Shown: positions 48,910-60,721 of the stretch, in pieces
Numbering within the stretch: position 1 is the first letter of the stretch
Layout: each line of letters begins with the position of its first letter
NCBI GenBank assembly: GCA_009363875.1
Contig: CM018691.1
Span: 36,557,446-36,621,445, forward strand
Direction: 5' to 3'
DNA length: 64,000 nucleotides
Origin: Mikania micrantha
Taxonomy: Eukaryota; Streptophyta; Magnoliopsida; Asterales; Asteraceae
Translations under genes and position numbers: made by a program
The notes under the pieces: generated by a model
What the model was told of the DNA's origin: nothing
Database searches by the model: none
What the model saw: the letters and a program-made list of their open reading frames with translations, nothing else

Positions 48910-49320
48910 CGAACCTCTTTGGGTTTCAGCCTAGTGTTCGGCCCTTATAACCGAAGGGTTCGGTCATGATGAGAGATTTCAGGGTTCGGCCAAAGTATCC
49001 AGCATGGTTCGGCTAAGAGAGTCTGGGGTTCGTCATCATGCAATAACAGGGTTCGTGGACAAGAGAGTCAAGGTTCGTTGGCTATCACCATCAGAAGGGT
49101 TCGGTCACAACACTAGGATTTGCTATAGTTCGCGGCTAATCCGCAAAGGTTCGTGGCATCGAAAGGGTTCGTTGACTGCATGCTGGCTAGGTGCAGGCTC
49201 GTGAGAACCTTATGGGTTCGGCTGATTACCCAACGAACCAGAAAGGGTTCGCTATGTTCACGAGGGTTCGGCCAGGAAACCCTAATGGGTTCGGTTCCAT
49301 GACTACCACGAACCTGTATA
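48910..49320. repeat. Irregular gggttcg(g) repeats in the LTR
   Basis: More than a dozen gggttcg or ggttcg words at irregular spacing of about 20-45 bp. The same cluster occurs in the 5' LTR at 62799-63209. Confidence 0.85.
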
Positions 49321-49325
49321 CCTGC

Positions 49326-52300
49326 TGTCACAACCCAACCAGGGGGCTTGACTAATGATTGATTCAAAACACAAAGTAGCGGAAGACAAAATAAATATAT
49401 TACAATTTAACCAAAGGTTTAGTCTAAGTATCTAACTTGTTTACAACAAATCCAAAGTTATGATTTAACTAGTGGGAGATTTTCTAGAGCTATTGGATCC
49501 ATCCAGGCATCAGCACACTTTACTAATCTTTAGGCCAAGTTCTCCTGTCTTACATCCTGTATTCTTGTTCTAGCAACCAAGTATCCGAGCCATACTTGTT
49601 TCTAATTACCTGAAAGACATGCTAAAATACGTCAACTATAAAGTTGGTGAGCTCACGAGTTTTAGTATATAGACACAATAATAAATGCATGTGATAATTC
49701 AAAAACAATACAACCAACCCTGTCCCATGCTCGGGCGTTTGCCTCATACACTGTTAGCCCACAACATGGTCAAACCAAATATACTTCCCAATTCCGAGAC
49801 CCGTTCCTGCTCTCGGTCATTTATGTATCGTAAGAATATATGCCACAACGGTTGACAATAACCTCAGTGGGGTTTCAACCTTTCTTTTACAAGGCCACCC
49901 TTTCGGGCCACTGTGCGTGGGGGATTCCCCAAGTAGTACTACCCATATACTCACCGGCTCTACTTATGAGTTAATGGTTGTAAATTATGTTTAATGCCTA
50001 GGGGAAGCAATTTTATTGAAACGGACGTTCATTATCACATAAATAAAATTTTATAAACAATTTATGGAGCATGCTTTCAGTATCCCAAAACAGTAAAAAG
50101 AAAAGGGATCACATGAACTCACCTGGTTGCTTTAATGGCTTCCTTTTGTTCCTGTACAATTATGTCATTGTGCCACTATGCATGATTTGCTATGTTCCCA
50201 GAGGTATCATCAAAGCAAGTTCCTAATTGTAATCATCTATACATGTATAAGTTGTAGTTTCATACATTATGGTTGTTTACTGTGGTTGAGCTCTTTGGGT
50301 TAATGTGTTTAGAGTTTACTAGTTTAAGGTTTCTTTATACCAACATGCTTAACGAAGTCTTACCTTATATTTGTACGTTTAAATGTATGTGCAAATGTTA
50401 ATATTAATTGATGTTTAGTATAGTTACTAGTATGCTACTTATGTGACTAGTATGTTTTGGTATTCTAAGGTAATTGACTTTTATTGTGACTAATGATCTT
50501 ATATTTTATAGTTAGCTAACCTTGTTTGAGAGTTTGAGAGACAATCGATATAAAATCATGTAAGTGTATTACTAGTCACGGGGTCTTACTAATAATATAA
50601 ATTTATGTAATGCATAAGGCATTACAAAGCAATAAGATAATTATTATAATGTATTCACTTAACTTGTTAGTATTAGAGGTTATTAATAGGGATTTCATAT
50701 GAAACAAGATAGTTGCAATTTGTCATTAGTATCTAAAATATTATACATGTTGTAGACATTATACATACTAACTATTATAATTATTATAAATACAGAATAA
50801 GAAAGTGTTTAAAGTATTCATAATTTATTTCCTATGTTTAAATGTAAGTAAACATTTTTATATGAATCAATTATCATAGATAATAATAATAATCCTAATA
50901 ATCATAATACTAGTTTCACTAACAATATTAATATCATTTTTATTGTTAAATTTTAATTATGAGTAAAACTATAAAAATGGTATCCTATGTTATATGTAAA
51001 ATGAGTAATCATGTTTTTAGTAAATTTTATATTTGTAAACATTGAATTTACAAATGTTTAGTGTGTCGAGTATGATTACTCTTATAATGTTAACTAGCTT
51101 ATAGTAAAAACTTAAATAATCTTAAAAGAGTAGAACGTGATAATGTTAATGTTGATAAAAATAATAGTAATACTTATAAAAATAAGCCGTCTTAAGATGA
51201 ATTCAAGCAAGTTCGTGATCAAATAGAACATTAGTATGATATGGTTACTTTGTATAAAATCATATTATTATCAAGTCAAATGCCTTTGTTAGATTCCAAA
51301 TTATATAACACTAACATATATAGTGTAGGTATGCACATTTATCTCTTAAATTTCATTCTAGTTTACCTTTTGTTTACCCATAGATGTATAAAATTAACTG
51401 TTTAACATATTGAACAAATCATATCTATAAGCATGTAATCTTACATAAATTATTATTGTATATTATTCTATAGATATGTATGTATATTTAATGATTTAAT
51501 ACCTATATGATATAGTATATGTATCAAGCACATTCATTGTGTTCTCAATTTATAAAATTTCATTTAATTTAAGTTTCTAGGTTATTTTATACCAAATGTA
51601 ACAAATTCCATAAGTATCAATATTACATATCAAAACTTGTAATACTAATTTAAGCTTATAACTTAAACACCAATTTGCATAATAACAATTTGGGTTTCGT
51701 AGTCATTTTATTTACAAATTTCTCTCCGAATGCATAATATAATCACACACGTTTTATGGTTTTATTAATTATTATTAATCAATTGTGATGAACCATATTT
51801 TATCTAGTTAACCCATATGCTCAACCACTTTAACTTGTTTGTTTAAACATATAAACCATACATTAAAAGTTAATGGCACGCGATTTTACCTTCCCACTCG
51901 TTCATCACGCGCGTACAATCCAATTTATTTAAACGATCGTATGTTTCATAACTCGAATATGTTTCTAAAATCGTTTTTAAACAACGAATAAAATCGAGTA
52001 GTCGGTTTTTGCTGTTGACCGTGACGGTCCGGGTTTGACCAGCCCTATTTCCTGTTGACTTTCGTTGACTGAGGTTTGAACCAACTCCAACACTTCCACT
52101 CCCTCCTGTAACACTCCTGGCCACCACCGTATTGCTGGTGGTGGTCTACCGCTGCCGACTGCCTACCAAAATGCTTCACAGCCGCAAAGAATAACCCAAA
52201 TACGCACGTATTAGAACAAAACCATCAAGTAATCGACATGCATATGTAGATCGAACCAGATTAGGTTGTTCTTACCCGTGTTTGTCGGCTCTTAGAGTGA

Positions 52301-53418
52301 AACGTGGCTGGAGCAGCTTGAACCACCACCCGAACCACCACAGCTGCCACCACCGCGATGAAACAGCCACCATTTCATTAAATCAGTACAAAACTCTCAG
52401 AAATAGACATGCATGTGTAGATCGGTGGGGGTTATTAGGTCAATATATACCGTGGGTTGCCGAGAACAAAAGGTGTGTCTACCGGAACCCTAGAACCGCC
52501 ACTAGCACCATCGCGTGGTTGTCTTTGGTGGAGCTCTAGCCATTGCCGCCTCTGCATGTCACTCTTTTGGCTCTCTTTCCACCGTCTAACCCATGTTACC
52601 GGACCAAAACACCACCCAAAGCTCATCCTCGCTGGCGGTTAGGGTGAAAACCCTAGCCGCCATGTATTTTCTGGTCCCATTTCTCACGTTTAGAGTCGGT
52701 TTCACCCAAAACTGATGAAGCGAAGATTGTAGAACGTGAGGAGGTGAGTTCGCAGATGTAGCCAGGTTGTCCGCCACCGTGCGCCGCCGTGGCTCCGCCG
52801 TATGGCCGCCGCAGCTCTTCCCTTTTTCCTGGTTTCGTGAATATCGGCAAACACACACACTTTTGTGTGTGTTGCAGCTGATGATATAAGAAAAGAATAG
52901 GGTTTTGGCCCATTTTATAGCAAGGGTACACTTCTAGGGTTTTAAACGCGTATCTGATCCGTCTCGCACTCGTGTTTCGTTTTCGTTTAACTTTCTCGAT
53001 CCGAAACTTCCTAAATTACGTAAAAATAATCCATAATAATGTTAGAATGTTTATTTTTCCAGTTATATATAATTTGTTTAATTAATTCCGTCGAAACACG
53101 CTAATTATTGCGTACACGCCATATTTAACAGAATTAATGTTTTAACGCGTTAAATAAGATTCTTGTACCTTAAATTTTGTAATTATTTTAAATAGTTATT
53201 TATCAAAGCTATTTACCTCAGCTCGGGTGTCAGAACGTTAATTTAATTAATATCGGTGCTCACACATTAAATTTTGTTTAAATTCCTTAATAGGCCTAAT
53301 TGGGCCTAAGTTTCTTATTGGGCTTTCACATCTTTTGAACCTTTATATCTTGTTGGGACTTATTATCTAATTACCATTTAATCTTTTAAGTTTGTCGGGA
53401 TTTCTTACAGTTGTTACA
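49326..53418 (-). mobile_element. Solo LTR J (4093 bp) nested in the 3' LTR of Gypsy I
   Basis: The plus strand starts TGTCACAAC and ends GTTGTTACA, an inverted pair with one mismatch. It is flanked by the 5-bp target duplication CCTGC (49321-49325 and 53419-53423). The uninterrupted site is seen in the 5' LTR at about 63211. There is no gag-pol, primer site or polypurine tract inside. Minus-strand landmarks match chromovirus LTRs: TATA-like CTATAAAATGG at 52910-52920, CAGGTGAG at 50118-50125 and the stem-loop at 49631-49653. It probably formed by recombination between two LTRs. Short frames at 51870-52931 are not supported. Confidence 0.88.
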
Positions 53419-53812
53419 CCTGCAACATCTCCTTCGTCGAGCTCAAGCTGTTCCAGGTTGATATACGACTCACAACTGACCCAGAACCCAAAATCGAGTG
53501 TGTATAGAGTGAAATGATGAGAGGGTAACCGGCTAAAGCTTAGATTTCGAACACACACATAAAAACCCTATTTTCGTGATTGTTCAAGCTTCGATACCTC
53601 GTTTTTGGCTGGATGATTATGCGAAATTCTTGTACTTTCGTGTAGAAGATGTCGAGGGCTTCGCATGGACACCAAGAACACCAAAATCCGTTGAGAAACG
53701 AAGAAGATACGAACGTTTAAAGTTGGGATTTTTAGAGAGTGGGTAGGTTCGCGAATTTTAGAGAGAGAAAGGGTTGTTGGCTGAATTAAATGAGAAAAAT
53801 GACCTTGTTCAA

Positions 53813-53825
53813 GGCTTTTATAGCC
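53813..53825 (-). promoter_or_regulatory. Gypsy I 3' LTR TATA-like promoter site
   Basis: The minus strand reads GGCTATAAAAGCC, itself nearly palindromic. The same sequence is at 63604-63616 in the 5' LTR, about 650 bp from the sense LTR start. This suggests a U3 of about that length and a long R-U5. Confidence 0.6.
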
Positions 53826-54226
53826 CGTATGGTATTCGGGTTCGTTTCGATCGCTCGGCTCGCGTTTCCGGCACGTAACGCGTACTTTACGCGATTTTTA
53901 TTTAAATTAAGTGTTAAACTCATTAAAATGATGAGTTTCAAAATTGTAAAAATATAACATAATTAATTTAATTATTTTTACTCTTCGTGCGTTGTCAGAT
54001 CGTTAAACATTCACAATTTCGTGTATACCCGAAATCGCGTACAGTTTTCCGATCGTATTAATTATTTAAAGTCGTTTAATCATAATTATAAGTTCAACAT
54101 TCGTATTATTATGGATCGTCACCCATAACTATACTCAGTCTCGCTTACCGATTACGATTTTTGTTGAATTAATTAATTGTTATAATATTCGTCTCGACAC
54201 TAACACTAACCTGTTACACCGAACGC

Positions 54227-54280
54227 AGTATATATATAGGGCTCACTCTCGCTGCCCACCACTGTTTCGATATAACAAGT
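54227..54280 (-). promoter_or_regulatory. TATA-containing module in the Gypsy I LTR
   Basis: The plus strand reads tatatatagggctc, then gcccaccac, then tttcgatataac. The same order of words occurs in the leader of I (59251-59337, 59789-59850) and in E (29214-29276, 29712-29775). Confidence 0.6.
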
Positions 54281-54462
54281 TACTGTTCTTGCCTAGTGAA
54301 ATCGACTGTAAATAAATAATACATACTTGTTTCTGAATACTAAGATCCTGTAACACACAAGCACACATTATGAACATACGAATCACATTGATGAACTGAA
54401 CATGGACAGACACTGTTCTAACACTTTTTACAACTACCATGACTAAATGCACAAATGTTACA

Positions 54463-54475
54463 GTCTCCCCTAGTT
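54463..54475 (-). promoter_or_regulatory. Gypsy I polypurine tract
   Basis: The minus strand reads AACTAGGGGAGAC immediately before the LTR start TGTAACA. Confidence 0.85.
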
Positions 54476-54495
54476 AAGGGAATTTCGTCCCGAAA

Positions 54496-57400
54496 TTAAC
54501 TAGCCGAAGGTACTGTAAAAAGATGAGGGTACTTAAGCTTCATCTGGTCTTCACGTTCCCAGGTGAACTCAGCACCGCGTTTGCCCTCCCATCGCACTTT
54601 CACGATCGGGATACGGCTGCGTTTAAGTTTCTTGACCCCATGATCCATGATCTCAACTGGACGTTCTATAAATTGCATGTTGTTCTGAATCTGAATGTCT
54701 TCCAGTGGAATCTGAACATCATGATCCGCCAAGCATTTCTTAAGATTCGATACATGAAAAGTATCATGAACATTGCTTAGCTCCACTGGAAGGTTGAGTT
54801 TGTAGGCTACGGGACCAATCCGTTCCAGGATCTCAAAAGGCCCAACGTACCTTGGTGCAAGTTTCCCTTTCTTCCCGAATCGGACAACGCCTTTCCAGGG
54901 AGAAACTTTAAGTAAGACTCGGTCACCGACTTGAAACTCAAGTGGTTTCCGACGTCTATCAGCATAACTCTTCTGCCGATCTCGTGCGGCCTTAAGTCGT
55001 GCTTGAATGATTGTGATTTTGTCTGATGTTTCCTGAATGAGTTCTGGTCCTACGACCTGTGAGTCACCAACCTCGGTCCAACAGACCGGTGATCGGCACT
55101 TTCTACCATATAAAGCCTCGAATGGTGCACATTGAATGCTTGTATGGTAGCTATTGTTATATGAAAACTCGATGAGTGGGAGATGAGTGTCCCAACTTCC
55201 ACCGAAGTCAATGACACAAGAACGAAGCATGTCCTCAAGTGTTTGAATAGTCCTCTCGCTTTGGCCGTCGGTTTGGGGATGATACGCTGTGCTAAGATTA
55301 ACACGCGTTCCGAAAGCCTTTTGCAATGATTGCCAAAAGCGAGAAGTGAAACGACTATCACGATCTGATATGATTGATGTTGGAGTACCATGACGTGAAA
55401 TGATTTCGTTGATGTACAATGTGGATAACTTCTCCATCTTGTAATCCTCTCGGATAGGGAGAAAATGAGCAGATTTGGTGAGTCGATCAACGATCACCCA
55501 AATCAAATCGAAACCTCTCGGAGTTCTCGGCAACTTTGTTATGAAATCCATGGAAATTTGCTCCCATTTCCATTGAGGAATTTCAGGTTGCTGCAGAAGT
55601 CTCGAAGGCTTTTGATGTTCTGCTTTGACTTTTGAACATGTAAGACATTTTCCCACGTACAGTGCTATGTCTTTCTTCATCCTCGGCCACCAGTAAGATG
55701 TCCTCAAGTCTTGATACATCTTGTCGGCTCCAGGATGAACTGAGTATCGCGACTTATGAGCCTCATCACAGATGAGCGTGCGCAATTCTTCAGACTTTGG
55801 AATCCAAATGCGGCCATTGAGATATAACAACCCATCAGATCAAGGTTCTAGTTTCTTCTCAATGCCACAATCCAAGTCTGTCTTGAGTTGATTATCTGTT
55901 ACTACTTGTCGTTGTGCAATACGAATCAAGTCTTTCAAGTTTGGCTGTGTGTTGATCTCCATCGCTCTTACACGAATCGGTTTGACTGGTTCCTTGCGAC
56001 TAAGAGCATCCGCCACCACATTGGCTTTACCCGGATGGTAACGAATCTCACAGTCGTAATCAGTTAGAAGCTCAACCCAACGTCGTTGTCTCATGTTGAG
56101 TTCTTTCTGATTGAGAATGTGTTGTAGGCTCTTGTGGTCTGTATAGATGACACATTTAGTACCATACAGATAGTGTCTCCAAATCTTCAATGCAAAGACC
56201 ACAGCCCCTAACTCAAGGTCATGAGTAGTGTAATTCTTCTCATGAACCTTAAGTTGTCTTGAAGCATACGCAATCACCTTATCTCGTTGCATAAGTACAC
56301 AACCGAGACCAAGGTTTGAAGCATCACAGTAGACAATGAAATCATCACTGCCTTCTGGAAGACTAAGAATAGGGGAATTGCATAGTTTCTGTTTAAGAAG
56401 TTGAAATGCATCTTCTTGTTTCTGTCCCCATATAAAGGTTTGACTTTTCTGAGTCAGTGTAGTGAGTGGCAAGGCAATCTTAGAGAAATTCGCAATGAAT
56501 CTCCTATAATAACCTGCCAGACCCAGAAATGAACGAATTTCTGTTGGAGTAGATGGAGTAGTCCAGTTCTTAATCGCTTCAATCTTAGCTGGATCTACAT
56601 GAATTCCATCTTTGTTTATGACATGTCCTAAGAAGTGAACTTCCTTTAGCCAAAATTCACACTTTGAGAATTTAGCATAGATTTGTTCAGCTCTTAGTAA
56701 CTCTAAGACTTTCCTCAAATGATCTTCATGCTCCTGTTCCGTCTTGGAGTAAATCAGTATATCATCAATAAAGACAATAACAAACTGATCTAAATAAGAC
56801 CTGCAAACTCGATTCATCAAGTCCATGAATACTGCAGGTGCATTGGTCAGCCCAAATGGCATAACCACGAACTCATAGTGTCCATATCGAGTCCTAAACG
56901 CAGTCTTTGGTATATCCTCATCATTTACTCGTAACTGATGATACTCGGATCGTAAATCAATCTTAGAGAAGCAAGTTGCTCCCTATAATTGATCAAACAG
57001 ATCGTCGATCCTAGGTAGAGGATATATGTTCTTGACTGTCAACTTGTTTAGCTCACGATAATCGATGCACATGCGAAACGAACCGTCTTTCTTCTTGACA
57101 AAGAGAACCGGAGCTCCCCATGGAGAAAAACTCGGTCTAATGAAACCTTTGTCTAAAAGTTCTTGAAGTTGACTAGACAGTTCCTGCATCTCAGATGGTG
57201 CTAATCGATATGGTGACTTCGCCACTGGGTTTGCTCCAGGGACGAGATCGATTCTAAATTCCACTTTCCGGACTGGTGGTAGTCCAGGCAAGTCTTCTGG
57301 AAATACATCTGGATAATCTTTGATAACCGGTACGTCTCCAACTGCTTTCTTGTCAGGTTTCTTTTCCACCACGTGAGCTAAGAATGCATAATATTTCTTC

Positions 57401-59046
57401 TTCAGGTACTTCCTTGCCTTGATGCACGATACAATCTTCAATCCGCGGCAGGGTTTCTCACCGTAGACTATCATCGTTTCGCCGGACGGTAGGGGAATTC
57501 GAATGAGTTTCTCCGAGCATACGATTTCAGCATTATTCTTGGATAACCAATCCATTCCTACCACCACTTCGAAGCTTCCGAGGGTCATAGGAATGAGATC
57601 GATGGAAAAGAGATGGTCATTTAGTCTTAGCTCACAAGCATGAATTATGGAATCTACAACTATGGTTTTACCATTCGCTACTTCTACGGTATAGGGAGCA
57701 GTAAGTGTGGATAGTTGCATATTAAGCAAAGAAGCAGTATGAGTAGAGATAAAACTTTTATCAGCATCAGTATCAAATATGATAGGAACATAGTGATCAT
57801 TGATAAGAAATGTACCCGTGATGACTGCCGGCTCCTCACGTGCTTCAGCAGTTCCAATAACGAAGGCACGAGCAGCAGCAGTATTGTTGTTGAGTTTTGG
57901 ACACTGATTTCTGAAGTGTCCCTCTGCCCCACAATTATAGCAAGCTCTTCCACTTGTAGCAGCAGAAGTTGTGGTAGCAGTTGTTGCAGCAGCAAGATGA
58001 GCAGATCTACATGTAGCTGCAAAGTGTCCCATACGCCCACACTTGAGACACTTCTTGCATGGGGTATTGGGCAGATGATGATACTGGCATTTGGTGCAGA
58101 GTGGGAACGGGCCAGTATATGGTTTTCTGGCATTAGCAGGTTGTGGCATGGCGGTAATAGGTGTAGCATGAGTAGGTGCAGCTGCAGTTAACGCTGCGAA
58201 GTTCTTGATGGTCTTCTGTTTCTTCTTCTTGTGATGGTGCTGTTCAGGCTTCTTGCCTTCCTCAATCTGTGCTCTCTTGAATCCCTTTCGGTTGAGCACA
58301 CCATATTTTACATACTCTTCAGTAAGAGTAGCACCAAGTTGTATCGCGGCTTCCAGGGTAGTGGGGTTGTTCCCCATAACAGTTCCTCGGACAACCAAAG
58401 GCAAGCCTTCAATGTATTTCTCTATCCTGCGGGATAGAGGAGTAACCAAATGAGGTACGAGGATGCACAACTCATGGAAACGAGTTGTATACTTCGCGTT
58501 TTCACCACTATCCTGCACCAGATTCCACATCTCTACCTCCAATTTCTTTAGTTCATGTCGTGGACAAAACTTTTCCACAAGTAAGTTCTTGAAACCTTCC
58601 CACGGTAAAGCTAGAGCGACTTCGCGTCCTCTGGTGTTCTTCTCAGAGTTCCACCAGGTGAGTGCTCCCTTATGAAAAGCACTTGAGGCCATCTTGACCT
58701 TCAGATTCTCAGGACATCCAGTAAAGTCGAGAATGTCTTCAATGCTTTCCAGCCATTGCAGTAGGCCTGTAGCTCCTTCAGTACCAGAGTACTTAGGAGG
58801 CTTAGCATCATTGAACTGCTTGAATGTGAAGTTAGCAGTTCCAGTGTGGTTAGTGTTGGAGTTGTTCGCTGAATCACTGGTACTCCCCCGCATATTTTGG
58901 GTGATATCAGTGACCATGCCTGGGATAACATCCCTCATATGTATAGCGATGGCTCGAGCAATCTTGTTAATCTCATCATCGTTACCACTTGTCGAACCCC
59001 CAGCATTTGGGTCATGTCGAGGAGGCATTCTACGAATAGAAGCCAC
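54496..59046 (-). pseudogene. Gypsy I gag-pol polyprotein (1517 codons, two nonsense codons)
   Basis: One frame from ATG 59046 to TAA 54496-54498, interrupted by TAG 56983-56985 and TGA 55840-55842; all three pieces are in phase. Order: gag N-terminus; capsid-like domain (residues about 75-245, GLLQWLESIEDIL to GLPLVVRGTVMG); two CCHC knuckles (CLKCGRMGHFAATC and CYNCGAEGHFRNQC); protease near residue 425 with D-T-D in place of D-T-G; RT with MCIDYRELN and FIDD; RNase H with CDASNLGLGC; integrase with CLTCSKVKAEH, SMDFITKLP, ISDRDSRF and QTDGQSERT; chromodomain-like tail (IVKVRWEGKRGAEFTW). In G the position of the first stop is a Gln codon. The protein would build particles, copy the RNA and integrate the DNA, but is not made full-length. 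Confidence 0.95.
57763..57774 (-). other. Altered protease active site in Gypsy I
   Basis: The minus strand encodes D-T-D-A where the family has D-T-G-A. The Gly codon is at 57766-57768 and has become GAT. Element G keeps Gly here (33325-33327). Loss of this Gly is expected to abolish protease activity. Confidence 0.85.
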
Positions 59047-60705
59047 AAGCGGGTCAGTAATGAGAATGGATACAATTGAATTTTCATGATAAGGTCAGTA
59101 ATATATCCATACTACTAGTATTATCATTCAATTGTAATATGATCCAGTACACGTATAAGTTATCAACTTATTTGTATACTTATCATGTGAATATGTAAGA
59201 TGTCTCGTGATCTCTCCACCAAAGCTACACACTGACACTTTCCCAATATACCGAAGATAGCTTATATATAGGGCATATGCAAGGGTCAAGCAAACTGCCA
59301 GCCCAGACACTGTCCCACCACCGCTTCGATATACCACGATCATGCCCTTGTTAGCATTTGGCAACATGTTTTGTACTGATTTCCAAGTATGTTCCATTGA
59401 TTAAGAATCCCATGTTCTTTTGATCAACTTGAACTATGATTGAATCCATGATTGACTTATGATTATGTTATGTGAGTACCTACTAACAATCGTTAACATG
59501 TAGAACCTACTCACACGTGTGTTCTACACTTTCCCGTTAACCTATGTTAGCAAGTAATAGTCATGTAAAACACTTAAGAATTTTACTTAAGATTTACATT
59601 GAAAGAATGTTCACAACTTGAGTGATTCACCATAATGTCTGGTTCATCCAAGTTCGAATTTCACTATGATTTGATTCACCAATGATTGTATCCCAGATGT
59701 TTGTACCCCTTGTGTTTGACTAATGTTCAATGATTTCCAGTTGATCCCGAATCCTCACTTCAGATACGAACGCCGGATTCCCCCTGACATACCAAGATAA
59801 GCTTATATATAGGGTAAGCTCTCACCGACCCACCACTTACCTCAACACATCAGCGTTAATCCGCCGTTGTATTTGGAGCTAAGATTCCAACTCTTGATTG
59901 ATTATGATTGTTTCATGATTTCCTCTTGTTCTGTGACTATGATTATGATTGTGTAAACCATGGTTCTTAATTTACTAGAAATTAAAACCTTAGGTTTATG
60001 TACTTGTGTCCTAGGTTGATTTAACCTAGGTTCCCAATACTTACAGTATTGAGCATAATGATCTCCTGTGAGAACTTCAACTAAAGAATACTGTTACACA
60101 GATTCTAAGTTATAAAGTTCCTATGATAATGAACACCTGATAATGATAACATGACAAGGATTTCAATTCAAGATTCTAAATTAATAGATCTTGACCTTTG
60201 AATTCCTATAATGATTATGACAAGGCCTTTAGATCAAAGATACAAATCTTTGCTTCTAAATCCTATACTGAATATGACAAGGACTTTAGATCAAAGATAC
60301 AAATCTTTGCCTCTAAATCCTATAATGAATATGACAGGAAATTCATATCAAAGATACCGATAATACAGATCTTTGCCTCTGAATTCCCATAATGATCTCT
60401 GTGTGAGAATTTCAGATCAAGGATACTAAGAATATAGATCCTTGCCTCTGAAATCCTTAAATGCATATGTGTGAGAATTTAATTCGGTTTCTAAAGTTAT
60501 AGAATTCCGATTCAAATTCCTTGACTCGATATCTAATCTTAGAAAAATGTCCCTAAGATCTTTCAAGCTTAATGTAGACTTAATGCTCACTTAAGTTACT
60601 TAGATCCTAAGTATCATCAAGCCTATAGCACTTAGTCCTATTGGGTAGCTTAGGTTATAGTCTAGGTCATTAAACATTGGGTTTTTCCTAGTTCTCTACA
60701 ACCTT
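59047..60705 (-). other. Gypsy I leader
   Basis: About 1.66 kb between the primer site and gag without a supported gene. It holds two copies of the TATA-containing module and a 57-bp tandem repeat. The minus-strand frame at 59128-59397 spans one of the modules and has no family features. Confidence 0.7.
60198..60450. repeat. 57-bp tandem repeat in the Gypsy I leader
   Basis: tatgacaaggactttagatc-type units begin at 60216, 60273 and 60330, exactly 57 bp apart, with two more diverged ones to about 60450. Because 57 is divisible by three, a repetitive 64-residue plus-strand frame appears (60198-60392); it is antisense to the element and not considered a gene. Confidence 0.85.
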
Positions 60706-60718
60706 GGCTCTGATACCA
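60706..60718 (-). promoter_or_regulatory. Gypsy I primer-binding site (initiator tRNA-Met)
   Basis: The minus strand reads TGGTATCAGAGCC, a perfect complement to the 3' end of plant initiator tRNA-Met, three bases from the LTR end at 60722. Confidence 0.93.
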
Positions 60719-60721
60719 ACC

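Larger units (their letters stand above)
46836..54462 (-). repeat. Gypsy I 3' LTR (about 3.53 kb plus nested J)
   Basis: Sense start TGTAACATTTG at 54462, sense end GGGGTGTGACA at 46836. Removing J and one target copy leaves about 3529 bp. It holds 28-bp tandem repeats, a cluster of gggttcg words, a splice-donor-like octamer, the conserved stem-loop, and TATA-like sites at 53813-53825 and 54227-54240. The frames at 46835-47113, 48410-48604, 48654-48899 and 49004-49204 recur in the other LTR only because the LTR is duplicated. Confidence 0.92.

Noticed and set aside
48410..49204. Frames repeated at 62299-63093
   Set aside because: Same reason: both copies lie in the LTRs of Gypsy I.
52282..52931. 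Overlapping His/Arg/Ser-rich frames of 60-92 residues on both strands
   Set aside because: GC-richer part of solo LTR J, near its TATA-like site; frames on all strands with no motif.
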